DNA of 64,000 nt from Burkholderia sp. 4M9327F10 (GCF_005503145.1 NZ_SCNV01000019.1:62001-126000); one strand, 5' to 3'. Positions 35,650 to 44,652 are shown, counted from the stretch's first letter. The notes: generated by a model not told the origin, from the letters alone. Program-made: numbers and translations.

Positions 35650-36780
35650 TCAGCGCTTAGGTGCAGTACGGCGGCGAATCCATTCGGCGAAGGCTTCATC
35701 TTCGACACGGTAGTCCCCTAGCGCGAGGCGCGTCACCATGTTCTCCGACTGCAGGCGTCGCAGCGCATGGCCAGCGGTGTTTCTCGTCGCGGGCTTACCG
35801 AGCATTGCCGACAGCTTCGCCATACCTTCCCTCGCGTGCAGATCGGATTGCCCCTGGGATAGCATCGTAATCACAGCCTGGTCTGCCGGATTCATTTCGG
35901 TCCACTGCTTCAGGAAGTGCTCGTCGGAGAACACCGAGGCTTTTGTGTGAGTCAGCGCCGCCTCATCACCCTGCGGCTGGTAGAGCATGTACCGCTCGAT
36001 GAAGCGCTTGAAAAACTCGGGCGTGCGATGCAACTCATCGAACGCACGCCTGCCTTGCACCAGCGTAAGCTTGTGCCGGGCCATGCTGTTCATCAGCTTG
36101 ATGGTGAAGGCGACGAACTCGTCGCCAAGCAACGGGAAAGCCTCCAGCGGAGCCCAGTTATAGAACGGCTCCGATGCGCGGGCGAACATCTCGCGCAGCG
36201 TGGTTTCGGAGCTGCCGGCGAAAATGACCTTGATGCTTTCCTTGCGGATGTCCAGCGCGGCGCGCAGCGCATGCGCGAAATCGCTGTGCTGTGCGCGAGC
36301 GAGCACCTGTGCCTCGTCGATCACCAGCAGGAGAGGCTTTTTCTGGCGGTCCAGTTGCTTGAGAACCTCACGCAAGGCTTCCGCCTTGTCGACGCTCGCC
36401 TGGGCGAGTTCAGCCTCCAGCGCGGCCCCCATACCGCCGGGAACCGACGCACTGGCTTTGAGTTTCTTCACCGGCTGGCGGAGCCTCGCGAGCACCGACT
36501 TCACGCCCTGCGGCTCCAGCGCATCGGTCAAGGCAGCCACGAGCGCGATATCCGGCGCGGAACGGTTGTCCCAAAGGTTCGTGTAGGCTATGAGATAGCC
36601 TGCCGAGACGGCCGCGGGTAAAAGATCGCGGCGCAGGAACTCGGTCTTGCCCATGCGCCGGCGCGCGAACAGACCGCGGGCCGACGAGAGTTTCAGATGA
36701 AAAGCCTTCAGATAGCTCTCTGCCAGCTCGGGCCGGGGAAAATGCCACGGGTCCGGATCGATTGTCTCAGGCTTTCTCAT
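35650..36780 (-). CDS. AAA ATPase of the ORC/archaeal-ATPase-like type, unknown role
   Basis: This 376-residue cytoplasmic ATPase has a variant Walker A, GLFARRRMGKTEFLRRDLLP (about residues 36-55), and Walker B LLLVIDEAQVLA (about 151-162). A sensor-like VIFAGSSETTLREMF is followed by a C-terminal helical/winged region (MNPADQAVITMLSQGQSDLHAREGMAKLSAMLG and AGHALRRLQSENMVTRLALGDYRVEDEAFAEWI) that resembles a DNA-binding domain. The build matches the single-gene prokaryotic AAA ATPases often found with mobile or defence loci, but no nuclease or other partner is adjacent. Three TTCTCAT/ATGAGAA boxes surround the start codon (36774-36811), so self-control is likely. ATG 36780 is used; codons downstream could also serve. 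Confidence 0.82.
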   Translation of the reverse strand: MRKPETIDPDPWHFPRPELAESYLKAFHLKLSSARGLFARRRMGKTEFLRRDLLPAAVSAGYLIAYTNLWDNRSAPDIALVAALTDALEPQGVKSVLARLRQPVKKLKASASVPGGMGAALEAELAQASVDKAEALREVLKQLDRQKKPLLLVIDEAQVLARAQHSDFAHALRAALDIRKESIKVIFAGSSETTLREMFARASEPFYNWAPLEAFPLLGDEFVAFTIKLMNSMARHKLTLVQGRRAFDELHRTPEFFKRFIERYMLYQPQGDEAALTHTKASVFSDEHFLKQWTEMNPADQAVITMLSQGQSDLHAREGMAKLSAMLGKPATRNTAGHALRRLQSENMVTRLALGDYRVEDEAFAEWIRRRTAPKR

Positions 36781-36811
36781 TGATCTTGAGAATTCTCATA
36801 TTTGATGAGAA
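36774..36811. promoter_or_regulatory. Repeated TTCTCAT boxes at the AAA ATPase start
   Basis: TTCTCAT occurs at 36774-36780 and 36793-36799, 19 bases apart, and its complement ATGAGAA at 36805-36811. The second and third form a TTCTCAT-N5-ATGAGAA dyad, and the second also lies within a perfect palindrome TGAGAATTCTCA (36787-36798). The first copy includes the start codon. This iterated arrangement is typical of an autoregulatory operator. Confidence 0.6.
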
Positions 36812-36909
36812 AACATGATACAACTCGCCATACCCGAAGTAAACGGACAGTCCTGACAGCGCTTTGGCCTCACGCCCCCTGCGCCTCATTTCACCAACGC
36901 GAGAATTGA

Positions 36910-37767
36910 ATGGCCACTTACGCTTTCCGCCTGCTTAACGTATTTGCCGAGTCGACCTTCAGCGGTAACGGGCTTTGCGTGTTCGAAGACGCACGCGGCA
37001 TGGACGACTCGACCATGCAGGCGCTCACTGCCCAGTTCAACCTCTCCGAGACGACATTTATCTTGCCGTCCGAGCACGCCCATGCACGAGTGCGCATTTT
37101 CACGCCCGGCTACGAAATGCCGTTTGCCGGGCATCCCACGCTTGGCACCGCACAGGTAGTACGGAACCTCTTCAAGACCGGCGACGACCTCAAACTCGAG
37201 TTCAAGGCCGGAGTTGTGCCCGTGCACGCAGACGGCGACGTGTGGACATTCGCCGCACCGCACGCGGGACAACCGAAGACCGCCGCCTGCGAACTGTCGG
37301 GTGCCGATGCGGCCGCCCTGCTCGGTCTGCATGAAGACGACGTGCTTGCCGCACCCGTATGGATCGATACCGGTGCGCATCAGTTGCTCATCGCGCTCAA
37401 AAGCATCGACGCCGTGCGGCGGGTACGCCCCGACGGCACACGTCTGAATAGCTGGCCGCAAAGCAATCTCGGCCGCAAGACGGCCTACGTGTTTGCGTTC
37501 GACCCGGAAAATCCAGGCAAGGTGATATCCCGCTACTTCTTCGTGAAGCAAGGCGCCGTCCTCGAAGACCCGGGCACCGGCTCGGCGTGCGCGAACCTGG
37601 GTGGCTGGCTGATCGTCAACCGGCACGCATTGCCAGCCACTTTTCGGGTGGAGCAAGGTGAAGCCACCGGCCGCCCTTCGTTGCTGCACCTTTCGGTGAG
37701 CGCCAGCGGCGAAATACGGGTTGGCGGTCGTGTGATCGAGCTCGGACACGGCGTCGTCACGGTGTAG
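36910..37767 (+). CDS. PhzF-family isomerase/epimerase-like protein
   Basis: This 285-residue protein has the two-lobed diaminopimelate-epimerase-like fold of the PhzF family. Motifs are the N-terminal FRLLNVFAESTFSGNGLCVF, the catalytic Glu in NLSETTFILPS, the anion-binding FAGHPTLGTAQVV and the second-lobe EDPGTGSACANLGGWL. The usual GNP of the first motif is GNG here. Most bacterial members have no assigned substrate; PhzF itself isomerises a phenazine precursor, but no phenazine genes are present. It stands alone, convergent with a LysR gene 11 bases beyond its stop. Confidence 0.9.
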   Translation: MATYAFRLLNVFAESTFSGNGLCVFEDARGMDDSTMQALTAQFNLSETTFILPSEHAHARVRIFTPGYEMPFAGHPTLGTAQVVRNLFKTGDDLKLEFKAGVVPVHADGDVWTFAAPHAGQPKTAACELSGADAAALLGLHEDDVLAAPVWIDTGAHQLLIALKSIDAVRRVRPDGTRLNSWPQSNLGRKTAYVFAFDPENPGKVISRYFFVKQGAVLEDPGTGSACANLGGWLIVNRHALPATFRVEQGEATGRPSLLHLSVSASGEIRVGGRVIELGHGVVTV

Positions 37768-37778
37768 GGGCATACGCG

Positions 37779-38669
37779 CTACCCGAGCGTTTCCTGAAGA
37801 AATTCGATAAAGCTCACCAGTTTGGGCGGCATGCGTGAATCGGGCAGATGCACGACATGGATCGGCCAGACCGGTGCTGGCCAGTCGGGGAAGAGACGGA
37901 CAAGCCGCCCTGCGTCCAGATCCTCCTGAAGCATCATCTGGGGTTGATAGATGACCCCGAGGCCGGCAAGCGCGGCCTCGCGCAATGCGAGGCCGCCATT
38001 CACATCCAGCCGGCCGAATACTGCAATATGCTCCGCGCCACGGCCGTCAGGCCGAGTAAAGCGCCACTCGCGCTCTGGCCCGCCGGCGAACATGAAGGCG
38101 AGACAGTGGTGCCGCGCCAGTTCACCCGGTGTCTGCGGATGCCCATGGCGCGCGAGGTAAGCCGGCGACGCACAGGCGATACGCGCTGAAGGACGTAGAG
38201 GCCGCGCAATCAAACCTGAGTCGGGCAATACGCCAACACGGACCGCCACGTCAAAACCCTCCCCCGCAAGATCGACAATGCGGTCGTTGAGCGACAGATC
38301 CACCTCGACCTCGGGATAGCGGTCCAGGTAGAGGGCCAGCGCCGGAACGAGCACCTTTGTGCCATAGATAACGGGACCACTGACCCGCAACCGGCCGCGC
38401 GGGCTGTTCTGCATCTCACGCGCGTCCAGCTCGGCGGCGTCGACCAGCGTGAGGATTTCCAGACATCGCGCGTGGTAGCGCTTGCCGAGTTCGGTGAGGC
38501 TCTGGCGCCGCGTGGTGCGGTTCAGCAAGCGTCCCTTGAGGCGTCGTTCCAGCTCACGAATGTGATTGCCGATCATCGTGGGCGTCATGCCGCTGCCTTC
38601 GGCCGCAGCGGCAAAGCTGCCGCGTTCAACCACGCGAGCAAAAATGCTCATGCTGGTGAATCGATCCAT
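37779..38669 (-). CDS. LysR-family transcriptional regulator
   Basis: This 296-residue regulator has the helix-turn-helix at about residues 1-60 (MDRFTSMSIFARVVERGSFAAAAEGSGMTPTMIGNHIRELERRLKGRLLNRTTRRQSLTELG), then the sensing domain from about 88 (GRLRVSGPVIYGTKVLVPALALYLDRYPEVEVDLSLNDRIVDL). This is the CrgA/PA-type branch common next to oxidoreductases. ATG 38669 is preferred over TTG 38675 because it gives the canonical N-terminus, with AGGA upstream. It is divergent from the SDR gene at 38779 with 109 bases between, so that gene is its likely target. Confidence 0.9.
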   Translation of the reverse strand: MDRFTSMSIFARVVERGSFAAAAEGSGMTPTMIGNHIRELERRLKGRLLNRTTRRQSLTELGKRYHARCLEILTLVDAAELDAREMQNSPRGRLRVSGPVIYGTKVLVPALALYLDRYPEVEVDLSLNDRIVDLAGEGFDVAVRVGVLPDSGLIARPLRPSARIACASPAYLARHGHPQTPGELARHHCLAFMFAGGPEREWRFTRPDGRGAEHIAVFGRLDVNGGLALREAALAGLGVIYQPQMMLQEDLDAGRLVRLFPDWPAPVWPIHVVHLPDSRMPPKLVSFIEFLQETLG

Positions 38670-38778
38670 TCGCAAATCCTGCTAAGGAGTGTCTGAAGAA
38701 CTGCCGCATTTATCAAGCTGGCGTTACGAATGATACTCGGGTCAGTGCTTCAGTCGCACTCCACTTCAGGGACTCCCC

Positions 38779-39513
38779 ATGACTCTCGCCAGCACCAATC
38801 TCCAGCATCAACGCGTCGTCCTCGTAGGCGGCACCTCCGGCATTGGCCTTGCCACCGCCCATGCCGCACTCGCGGCGGGCGCCTCGGTCGTCGTGGTTTC
38901 GTCGCGCAGCGAACGTGTCGCGCAAGCCGTCGCATCGCTCGGCGAGCGGGCCGAAGGCTACACCGTCGATCTCAACGACGAAGCAGCCGTGCGCGGCCTG
39001 TTCGAACAATTGGGTGCGTTCGACCATCTCGTCTACAGCGCGGGGGATTCGCTGCAAATCGGACCGTTCGCCGACATGGACCTCGACACGGTCCGTCGCT
39101 CCTTCGCAGTGCGTGTATTCGGAGCGATTGCGGCCGTCAAGCATGCCGCGCCGTATCTGCGTACGGGCGGCTCCGTGGTGCTCACCAGCGGCGTGGCCAG
39201 CCAAAGGCCGCATAAAGGTTGGGTCGCCCTCGCGGGCGTGTGCAGCGCCATGGAAGGCATCACGCGCGCCCTGGCGGTGGAGCTGGCGCCTATCCGCGTC
39301 AATCTGGTGAGTCCGGGCCTGGTGCGCACGCCGCTCTGGGCCGGTATGTCCGAAGCCGAGCGGGCATCGCTCTACGCGGCGAGTGAAGCGGCCTTACCGG
39401 TGGGCCGTGTAGGCGAAGCAGAGGACCTCGCACAGACCTACCTCTATCTGATGACGAACCGCTATGCCACGGGCCAAACCTTTACCGTGGACGGCGGCGG
39501 TGTGCTGGTCTGA
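38779..39513 (+). CDS. SDR-family protein lacking the YxxxK catalytic pair
   Basis: This 244-residue protein has the Rossmann dinucleotide site VVLVGGTSGIGLATAHAAL (about residues 14-32), and LVYSAGDSLQ in place of NNAG. The usual Ser-Tyr-x-x-x-Lys block reads LTSGVASQRPHKGWVALAGVCSAMEGITRALAVELAPIRVNLVSPGLVRTPLW, so Ser is kept but neither the catalytic Tyr nor Lys is in place. The C-terminal YATGQTFTVDGGGVLV is ordinary. Such members may bind NAD(P)H without classical catalysis or use other residues. It is divergent from a LysR regulator. An efficient hairpin (39527-39565) follows. Confidence 0.85.
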   Translation: MTLASTNLQHQRVVLVGGTSGIGLATAHAALAAGASVVVVSSRSERVAQAVASLGERAEGYTVDLNDEAAVRGLFEQLGAFDHLVYSAGDSLQIGPFADMDLDTVRRSFAVRVFGAIAAVKHAAPYLRTGGSVVLTSGVASQRPHKGWVALAGVCSAMEGITRALAVELAPIRVNLVSPGLVRTPLWAGMSEAERASLYAASEAALPVGRVGEAEDLAQTYLYLMTNRYATGQTFTVDGGGVLV

Positions 39514-39526
39514 TTGAAGTGCCTGG

Positions 39527-39565
39527 GGTGCCGGCAATTTTCTTTCGAAGTTCTTAGCCGGCACC
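39527..39565. terminator. Hairpin between convergent SDR and OsmC genes
   Basis: GGTGCCGGC (39527-39535) pairs perfectly with GCCGGCACC (39557-39565) over a 21-base loop. It serves the SDR gene and could act in both directions. Confidence 0.6.
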
Positions 39566-39643
39566 TTAGGGCTTCATCAAGCCGAAGACCTACGGTACGC
39601 GCGATACAGGAAGCGGTTTGCCCGTTGCGCTGTTCGCAAATCC

Positions 39644-40120
39644 TCAGGCCGCGGCGTACTCGATGCTCGGCTCGCAGACAATCGGAAAATTGAGCGAGTT
39701 CGCGATATAGCATTTCTCGTGCGCCGTATGGTGCAGACGCTCGGCCAGCTCGCGGTCATCCCCTGCGCGGATCGTCACATGCGGGTGCAGCACGATCTGC
39801 GTAAACTGGCCGTGCTGCGCGCCGTCGACCATCGTGCCTTCCGCATGATCGCGGTAGTCCAGCACCACGATGCCGGCGTCCGAGCACAAGTGCAGATACC
39901 AAAGCTTGTGACACGCCGATGCAGAAGCAACCAGCAGATCTTCGGGATTCCAGCGCCTGGCGTCGCCGAGAAAGGCCGGGTCCGACGAGCCCGGAATGTC
40001 CGGTTTGCTGCCGGAGCTAATCGTGTGATCGCGTCCGTAGTCGCGATAACCCGATGTGCCGCTACCGCGATTGCCGGTCCACTGTACTGAGACCTGGTAC
40101 TTGTGCTCGCCATGCGCCAT
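39644..40120 (-). CDS. OsmC-family peroxiredoxin-like protein
   Basis: This 158-residue thiol-dependent peroxide-handling protein of the OsmC/Ohr superfamily has the two active cysteines at the expected distance: Cys70 in SASACHKLWYLHLC and Cys137 in HTAHEKCYIANSL. An Arg/Glu-containing NPEDLLVASASAC precedes Cys70. The HxxWYLHLC form is closer to the YhfA/general OsmC group than to Ohr. These proteins reduce organic hydroperoxides in the cytoplasm as dimers. It is a single gene with no MarR-type OhrR next to it. It lies 111 bases from the end of the upstream porin gene and points the same way. Confidence 0.9.
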   Translation of the reverse strand: MAHGEHKYQVSVQWTGNRGSGTSGYRDYGRDHTISSGSKPDIPGSSDPAFLGDARRWNPEDLLVASASACHKLWYLHLCSDAGIVVLDYRDHAEGTMVDGAQHGQFTQIVLHPHVTIRAGDDRELAERLHHTAHEKCYIANSLNFPIVCEPSIEYAAA

Positions 40121-40231
40121 GCCGTTCTCCTTCAGGTTGGACGCATTATCTCGTAGATCCCGTGGCGCGGGGCATAAAGCGGCGGCCTGGCAAGCAACGC
40201 CGCGAATCTCAACACCGAGCGCATCGAGCGC

Positions 40232-41371
40232 TCAGAACCTGTGCCGCATCCCCACTCCCACCACCACCTGCTGATCCGTCGACGACATGGCCTGCCCGCT
40301 CACGTCGGCCGTCAGCCCGGAACCATCGCTAGCAATATGCTGATAGCTCGCCTGAACATACAGGTCGGTGCGCTTGGAGAGGAAGTAGTCGGTCTGGACC
40401 GACACCTCATGCCACTTCGGATGATGCTCGCCGCTTGCCGTGGAAAGCGACGCGTCCGTGTATGTGTATTCACCGGTTAGCAGAAGCGCCGGGCTTAGCG
40501 CGTAACTCGCGTTCACCTCATAGTTATTGAAGCTTGCCCCTTGACCGTTTTGCGTCAGGCCGAGACTGTTCGCTCCGTTGATCGTATCGAGCCCGCCCAG
40601 TTGGGTACGTGTCCAGACAAAACCAAACTTCGCTGCGCCGAGCGTGTAATGGGCGCCTGCGCCATAGGTGCGCTGCTGTGCTGCGATGAACGTGCGATCG
40701 GTCGAGGTCAGCGCGCCGTTCGTGTTGCTGCTGCCGCCATTGTTCGCCTGCAGATAGCCTGCCCCAAGGCTCAACGGACCCGCATTGTAGGCAGCGCCGA
40801 AGCTATACAAGCGGTTGTCGTCGAAGCCGCCCGCTTCGTTCGAAAAGCCGTACAGCGCGCCAAACTGCAGCCCCTCGTACGAGTTACTGGCAAACTTCAC
40901 CGAGTTGTTGACGCGGAACGAGTTATTCAGGTTGTCGTTATCGAACGGATGCGCGGACAGATTGTTGCCGCCCGGATGAACACCAGTAAAGCTAAGCGGC
41001 GCAACATAGTCCACCACTGAATCATATTGGCGCCCCAAGGTCACGGTGCCAAGGCTGTTGTTCGAAAGACCCGCATATGCCTGATAGCCAAACTCGCGGC
41101 CGCCCTGGCGGGCCGTACCGTTCATCACGCTAAAGCCATTTTCAAGCTTGAAAATCGCCTTCGTGCCGCCGCCAAGATCCTCGTTCCCGGCGACACCCCA
41201 ATGGCTGCCGGTCACATCGCCGCTGCCCGCTTGCCACGCGCTGTGGCCCTTCTGATTGCTGGTATACGAAAGCCCAGCGTCGATCACACCGTAGAGCGTG
41301 ACGCTCGACTGTGCCTGCGCCCCGCAGGCGTACCCCGCCGCACACACGGCAATAACAAGAGTCTTCTTCAT
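40232..41371 (-). CDS. Gram-negative general porin (trimeric, 16-stranded type)
   Basis: This 379-residue outer-membrane protein has a signal peptide ending CGAQA and the mature start QSSVTLYGVIDAGLSYTSNQKG, then alternating-strand sequence with GSRWG-like GSHWGVAGNEDLGGGTKAIFKLENGF and constriction-loop-like SLGTVTLGRQYDSVVDYVAPLSF. It ends in VVVGVGMRHRF, the terminal Phe needed for BAM insertion. This is the usual Burkholderia/OmpC-like porin. Such genomes carry many copies and selectivity cannot be read from sequence. The hairpin ACGCCC-N8-GGGCGT (41420s) lies upstream, between this gene and the end of the ABC ATPase gene. Confidence 0.93.
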   Translation of the reverse strand: MKKTLVIAVCAAGYACGAQAQSSVTLYGVIDAGLSYTSNQKGHSAWQAGSGDVTGSHWGVAGNEDLGGGTKAIFKLENGFSVMNGTARQGGREFGYQAYAGLSNNSLGTVTLGRQYDSVVDYVAPLSFTGVHPGGNNLSAHPFDNDNLNNSFRVNNSVKFASNSYEGLQFGALYGFSNEAGGFDDNRLYSFGAAYNAGPLSLGAGYLQANNGGSSNTNGALTSTDRTFIAAQQRTYGAGAHYTLGAAKFGFVWTRTQLGGLDTINGANSLGLTQNGQGASFNNYEVNASYALSPALLLTGEYTYTDASLSTASGEHHPKWHEVSVQTDYFLSKRTDLYVQASYQHIASDGSGLTADVSGQAMSSTDQQVVVGVGMRHRF

Positions 41372-41500
41372 TTGTGTCCTGAAGTTTTAATGGTGCAGCC
41401 GATGCACGCGAGCACGCAACGCCCCCGTTCGAGGGCGTCGTGCGACACGTATCAGAAGCTGCTTGAAAAGAAGGCTGGCTGGGCCGTGCGGCAGATGCGG

Positions 41501-42322
41501 CTAACGGCTGGCGATGCCCGTCTGAACGGCGAGACCGTCGATCAGAACCTGATGGTGGCCGCGCGAGCAAGGCTCGATACGCGCGGCAACACCGAATACC
41601 TGGCCAAGCGTCGCAGACGTGATGACTTCGGGCGGCGGCCCGAAGCGCACGATGCGCCCCTCGTGCAGCAACATCGCGCGTTCGCACGCCCGCATTGCCG
41701 CGTTGATGTCATGCAGCACCACCACGGTGACGATGCGGCTTTCGCGCGTGACCTCGCGCAACACCTGCATCACGTGGAACTGGTGATTCAGATCGAGCGC
41801 CGAGAGCGGCTCGTCGAGCAGCAGCACCTGCGGGTCGCGCACCAATGCCTGAGCAATGCCGACGAGCTGCCGCTGGCCGCCCGACAACTCGTCAAGCGAG
41901 CGCGCAGCGAGGTCTTCGATACCGAGCCGGCGCAAAATCGCGTGAGCGTGTGTGAGATCGTCCGCGTACGCAGAGGAGCGCGCCAGCGCGCTCGCATATC
42001 CGCGTGTTGCGCGACACGCTACCAGCACCGATTCCAGCACTTGCAGGCGCACCCCGGCAGGCAGCGCCTGCGGCAGATACACCACGCTATGCGAGCGGGC
42101 GCTTGCCGCAGACAGGGCCAGCGTTTCACCGTCGAGCGACAGCGAGCCGCCATGAACCCGCGTGAGACCGGCCAACGCGCGCAACAAGGTCGACTTGCCG
42201 CTGCCGTTCGGCCCGAGCAGCGCGGTGATCTGGCCACGCGGCAGCGGACCGGCTTCGAGCGAGGTCAGCACCTGACGTTTGTCATAACGCACGCTCAGGT
42301 CGTGAATGCAAAGACCGCTCAT
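41501..42322 (-). CDS. ABC transporter ATP-binding protein, iron-siderophore type
   Basis: This 273-residue ATPase subunit is of the FecE/FhuC class. It has Walker A LLGPNGSGKSTLLRALAG, Q-loop VVYLPQALP, signature LDELSGGQRQLVGIAQALVRDPQVLLLDEPLSALDL and the switch His in VVLHDINAAM. ATG 42322 overlaps the permease stop by four bases (ATGA), showing translational coupling. It completes an importer with the permease (42319-43389) and the binding protein (43401-44639). A Fur box precedes the operon, so it imports an iron complex. A siderophore or heme substrate is inferred. Confidence 0.92.
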   Translation of the reverse strand: MSGLCIHDLSVRYDKRQVLTSLEAGPLPRGQITALLGPNGSGKSTLLRALAGLTRVHGGSLSLDGETLALSAASARSHSVVYLPQALPAGVRLQVLESVLVACRATRGYASALARSSAYADDLTHAHAILRRLGIEDLAARSLDELSGGQRQLVGIAQALVRDPQVLLLDEPLSALDLNHQFHVMQVLREVTRESRIVTVVVLHDINAAMRACERAMLLHEGRIVRFGPPPEVITSATLGQVFGVAARIEPCSRGHHQVLIDGLAVQTGIASR

Positions 42323-43389
42323 CCGAGTTGCCCCTGCGAGCGCACCACAATGCCGAGAAAGAGCGGTATGCCCACCAGTGCGGTAACGATGCCGACCGGG
42401 ATCAGCACCCCCGGAATGATCAGCTTCGACGCAATGGAGGCGAGCGAAAGCGTCAGCGCCCCGATCAACATGCTGCCGGGCAGATAGAAACGGTGGTCCT
42501 CGCCGAACACGGTGCGTGCGATATGCGGCGCAATCAGCCCGACAAAGCCGATCGTGCCCACAAACGACACCGCAAGCGCGGATAGCACCGACACGCGCAA
42601 CAGCGTCGAGAGGCGCAGACGCCTGACGTCGATGCCGAAACTGGCCGCGCGGTCTTCGCCGAGGCGCAGCGCGGTCAGCGTCCAGGCGTTGCGCATCGAC
42701 AGCGGCAAGGCCAGCGCCAACGCGATCGCCAGCACCGCGATCTTGGGCCAGTCGGCGCGTGCGAGCGAGCCGAGCGTCCAGAACACCAGGCCCTGCAGCG
42801 CATCGGCTGAGGCGATGAACTGCATCAGCGAGACGAGCGCATGAAAGGCGAATACGAGCGCGATGCCAAGCAGCACGACGCCAGCGGTATTCATGCCGCG
42901 CCAGCGCGCAACGGAGTCGAGCAGCAACGCGGAGAGCAGCGCGAAAACGAATGCGTTGGCCGAGACAATCCAGGTCTGTGACACGCCGGGAATCGCTACG
43001 TCCAGCACAATCGCAAGCGACGCGCCGAACGCAGCCGCGGCCGATACGCCAAGTGTGTAAGGGCTCGCCAGCGGATTGTTGAGGATGGTCTGCATCTCCG
43101 CGCCGGACAGGCCCAGCGAGGCCCCGACCAGCAGCGCCATCACCGCGTACGGCAGGCGAATCTGCCAGACGATCACACGGGTCGCCGGATCGGCTGAAGC
43201 ATGCTCGAAGACCGTGTGCAGCAGCGCCGTCAAGGGCAACCCGGACGGCCCGGTGCGCAGATCGAACAGCAACGAGCCAACGCAAAGCGCCATGACGGCG
43301 AAGAGCCACAAGACGCGTTGCTGCGTGAGACGCCGGTAGCGGCGCACACTCGAACCGTGCGCCACAGCCTGATGCTGAAGAGTCGACAT
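42319..43389 (-). CDS. ABC transporter permease of the FecCD family
   Basis: This 356-residue permease with about ten membrane segments carries FecCD features: VIVWQIRLPYAVMALLVGASLGLSGAEMQTILNNPLASPYTLGVSAAAAFGA near the N-terminus and VSFVGTIGFVGLIAPHIARTVFGEDHRFYLPGSMLIGAL in the cytoplasmic coupling region. ATG 43389 lies 11 bases after the binding-protein stop; a longer frame reaches into that gene and is less likely. Two such chains pair with two ATPase subunits. It is the middle gene of an iron-complex importer under the Fur box at 44653. Confidence 0.92.
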   Translation of the reverse strand: MSTLQHQAVAHGSSVRRYRRLTQQRVLWLFAVMALCVGSLLFDLRTGPSGLPLTALLHTVFEHASADPATRVIVWQIRLPYAVMALLVGASLGLSGAEMQTILNNPLASPYTLGVSAAAAFGASLAIVLDVAIPGVSQTWIVSANAFVFALLSALLLDSVARWRGMNTAGVVLLGIALVFAFHALVSLMQFIASADALQGLVFWTLGSLARADWPKIAVLAIALALALPLSMRNAWTLTALRLGEDRAASFGIDVRRLRLSTLLRVSVLSALAVSFVGTIGFVGLIAPHIARTVFGEDHRFYLPGSMLIGALTLSLASIASKLIIPGVLIPVGIVTALVGIPLFLGIVVRSQGQLG

Positions 43390-43400
43390 GAATCGCCCGC

Positions 43401-44639
43401 TCAATGCGACGCCAGCGGTGCGGTCCGGCCTACCCCGTCTACCCAATATGCCCCGTCAGGCGGCACTGCAAGGAAACGGCGATACAGTTCGTCCTGCGTC
43501 GCGTTGACGTTCAGATCCTTGAACTGTGGCGGATAGAACCACTTTGCGAACGCCTCGATCGCCACGATGTTGTACGGCGAGTCGTAGTAGTTGTGCGAGA
43601 TGCCGTGTACACGGCCGTCGTGAATCGCCTTGATGGTGTCAAAACCAGGCCGCGAAACCAGCGCGGCGAGACTCGCTTGCGCGTCCTGCTCGCTGGTCAG
43701 AGCGCCGACGCGCAGCGAGGCAAGCCCCGGCTTGGTCCGGCTGCCGGTAGCGATATACACGTCGGGCTGCGCGGCGATGATCTGCTCCATGCTGATGTCG
43801 CCGAGCACGCCGGGCACAAGACCAGCTGCAATGTTGCGCCCGCCGGCAGCCTGAATGAACTCGCCGAAGTTGCCGTTGCCTGCCGTGTGGCAACAACCCG
43901 CATCCCACACACCGGCCAGCAGATCGATAAAGACCTTGGGCCGCTGCTGCTCGGGAATCTGATTGACCACGGCCTGTACCCGCGCCAGATGCTGCTGATA
44001 GAACTGCACGTACGCATTGGCCTCCTGCTCGCGATGCATTACCTTGCCGAGCAGTTCGATACTGGGCAGCGTGTTTTGCATCGGGTGCAGCCGGAAGTCG
44101 ACGAATACGACGGTCGTACCGGTTGCCTCGAGTTGCTTGACGAGCGCGCTATGGCGGCTCGGACCGTGACCCGCGAGGCTGAAAATGGCAAGATCGGGCT
44201 TGAGGCTCAGCGCCTTCTCGTCGCTGATGCTGTCTTCCGTCGCTTTACCGATCAACGGAATCTGTTTGATACCCGGAAATTTTTCCGCGTAGGCATCGAA
44301 GGTCTGCGGGTCCATGGCCGGCAGATCGCCCTGCCAGCCAACGATGCGGGCCAGCGGCTGTTTGCCCTCCAGCAGCGCCACCGCCATCAGCAAGCGGCTC
44401 TCGCCGAGCAGGATACGATGCGGATCCGCTGGAATACGGACGGTGCGGCCGGCCAGGTCGGTCACGGTCTGAGCCGATGCGGTGGCTGCGGTGGCCGCGG
44501 TGGCCACGACCGGCGGCGTCGCGGCGCTCGCCACCTCACTTGCGCAGAGCGTCGCCGCACTGAAGGCAACCCAGGCCGCCAGGGCGCACGTGGCGGCGCC
44601 AAACCCGCGGGCGAGCGGCTGAAACCGGAAAGTCAACAT
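43401..44639 (-). CDS. Periplasmic substrate-binding protein of an iron-complex ABC importer
   Basis: This 412-residue protein has a long signal region (about 1-40, Ala-rich) and the helical-backbone binding fold: VTDLAGRTVRIPADPHRILLGESRLLMAVALL at the start, LSLKPDLAIFSLAG and QPDVYIATGSRTKPG in the lobes. An unusual GVWDAGCCHTAGNGNFGEFIQAAGGRNIA has adjacent cysteines that may form a disulfide. It delivers a siderophore or heme-type ligand to the permease. The gene heads the operon, with ATG 44639. A Fur box (44653-44671) lies 14 bases upstream. No TonB-dependent receptor is next to it, so the outer-membrane partner is elsewhere. Confidence 0.9.
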   Translation of the reverse strand: MLTFRFQPLARGFGAATCALAAWVAFSAATLCASEVASAATPPVVATAATAATASAQTVTDLAGRTVRIPADPHRILLGESRLLMAVALLEGKQPLARIVGWQGDLPAMDPQTFDAYAEKFPGIKQIPLIGKATEDSISDEKALSLKPDLAIFSLAGHGPSRHSALVKQLEATGTTVVFVDFRLHPMQNTLPSIELLGKVMHREQEANAYVQFYQQHLARVQAVVNQIPEQQRPKVFIDLLAGVWDAGCCHTAGNGNFGEFIQAAGGRNIAAGLVPGVLGDISMEQIIAAQPDVYIATGSRTKPGLASLRVGALTSEQDAQASLAALVSRPGFDTIKAIHDGRVHGISHNYYDSPYNIVAIEAFAKWFYPPQFKDLNVNATQDELYRRFLAVPPDGAYWVDGVGRTAPLASH

Positions 44640-44652
44640 GATATAGTTCGTA

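Noticed and set aside
41027-42487. Long plus-strand open frame across the porin and ABC ATPase
   Set aside because: It crosses two convincing minus-strand genes and their gap.
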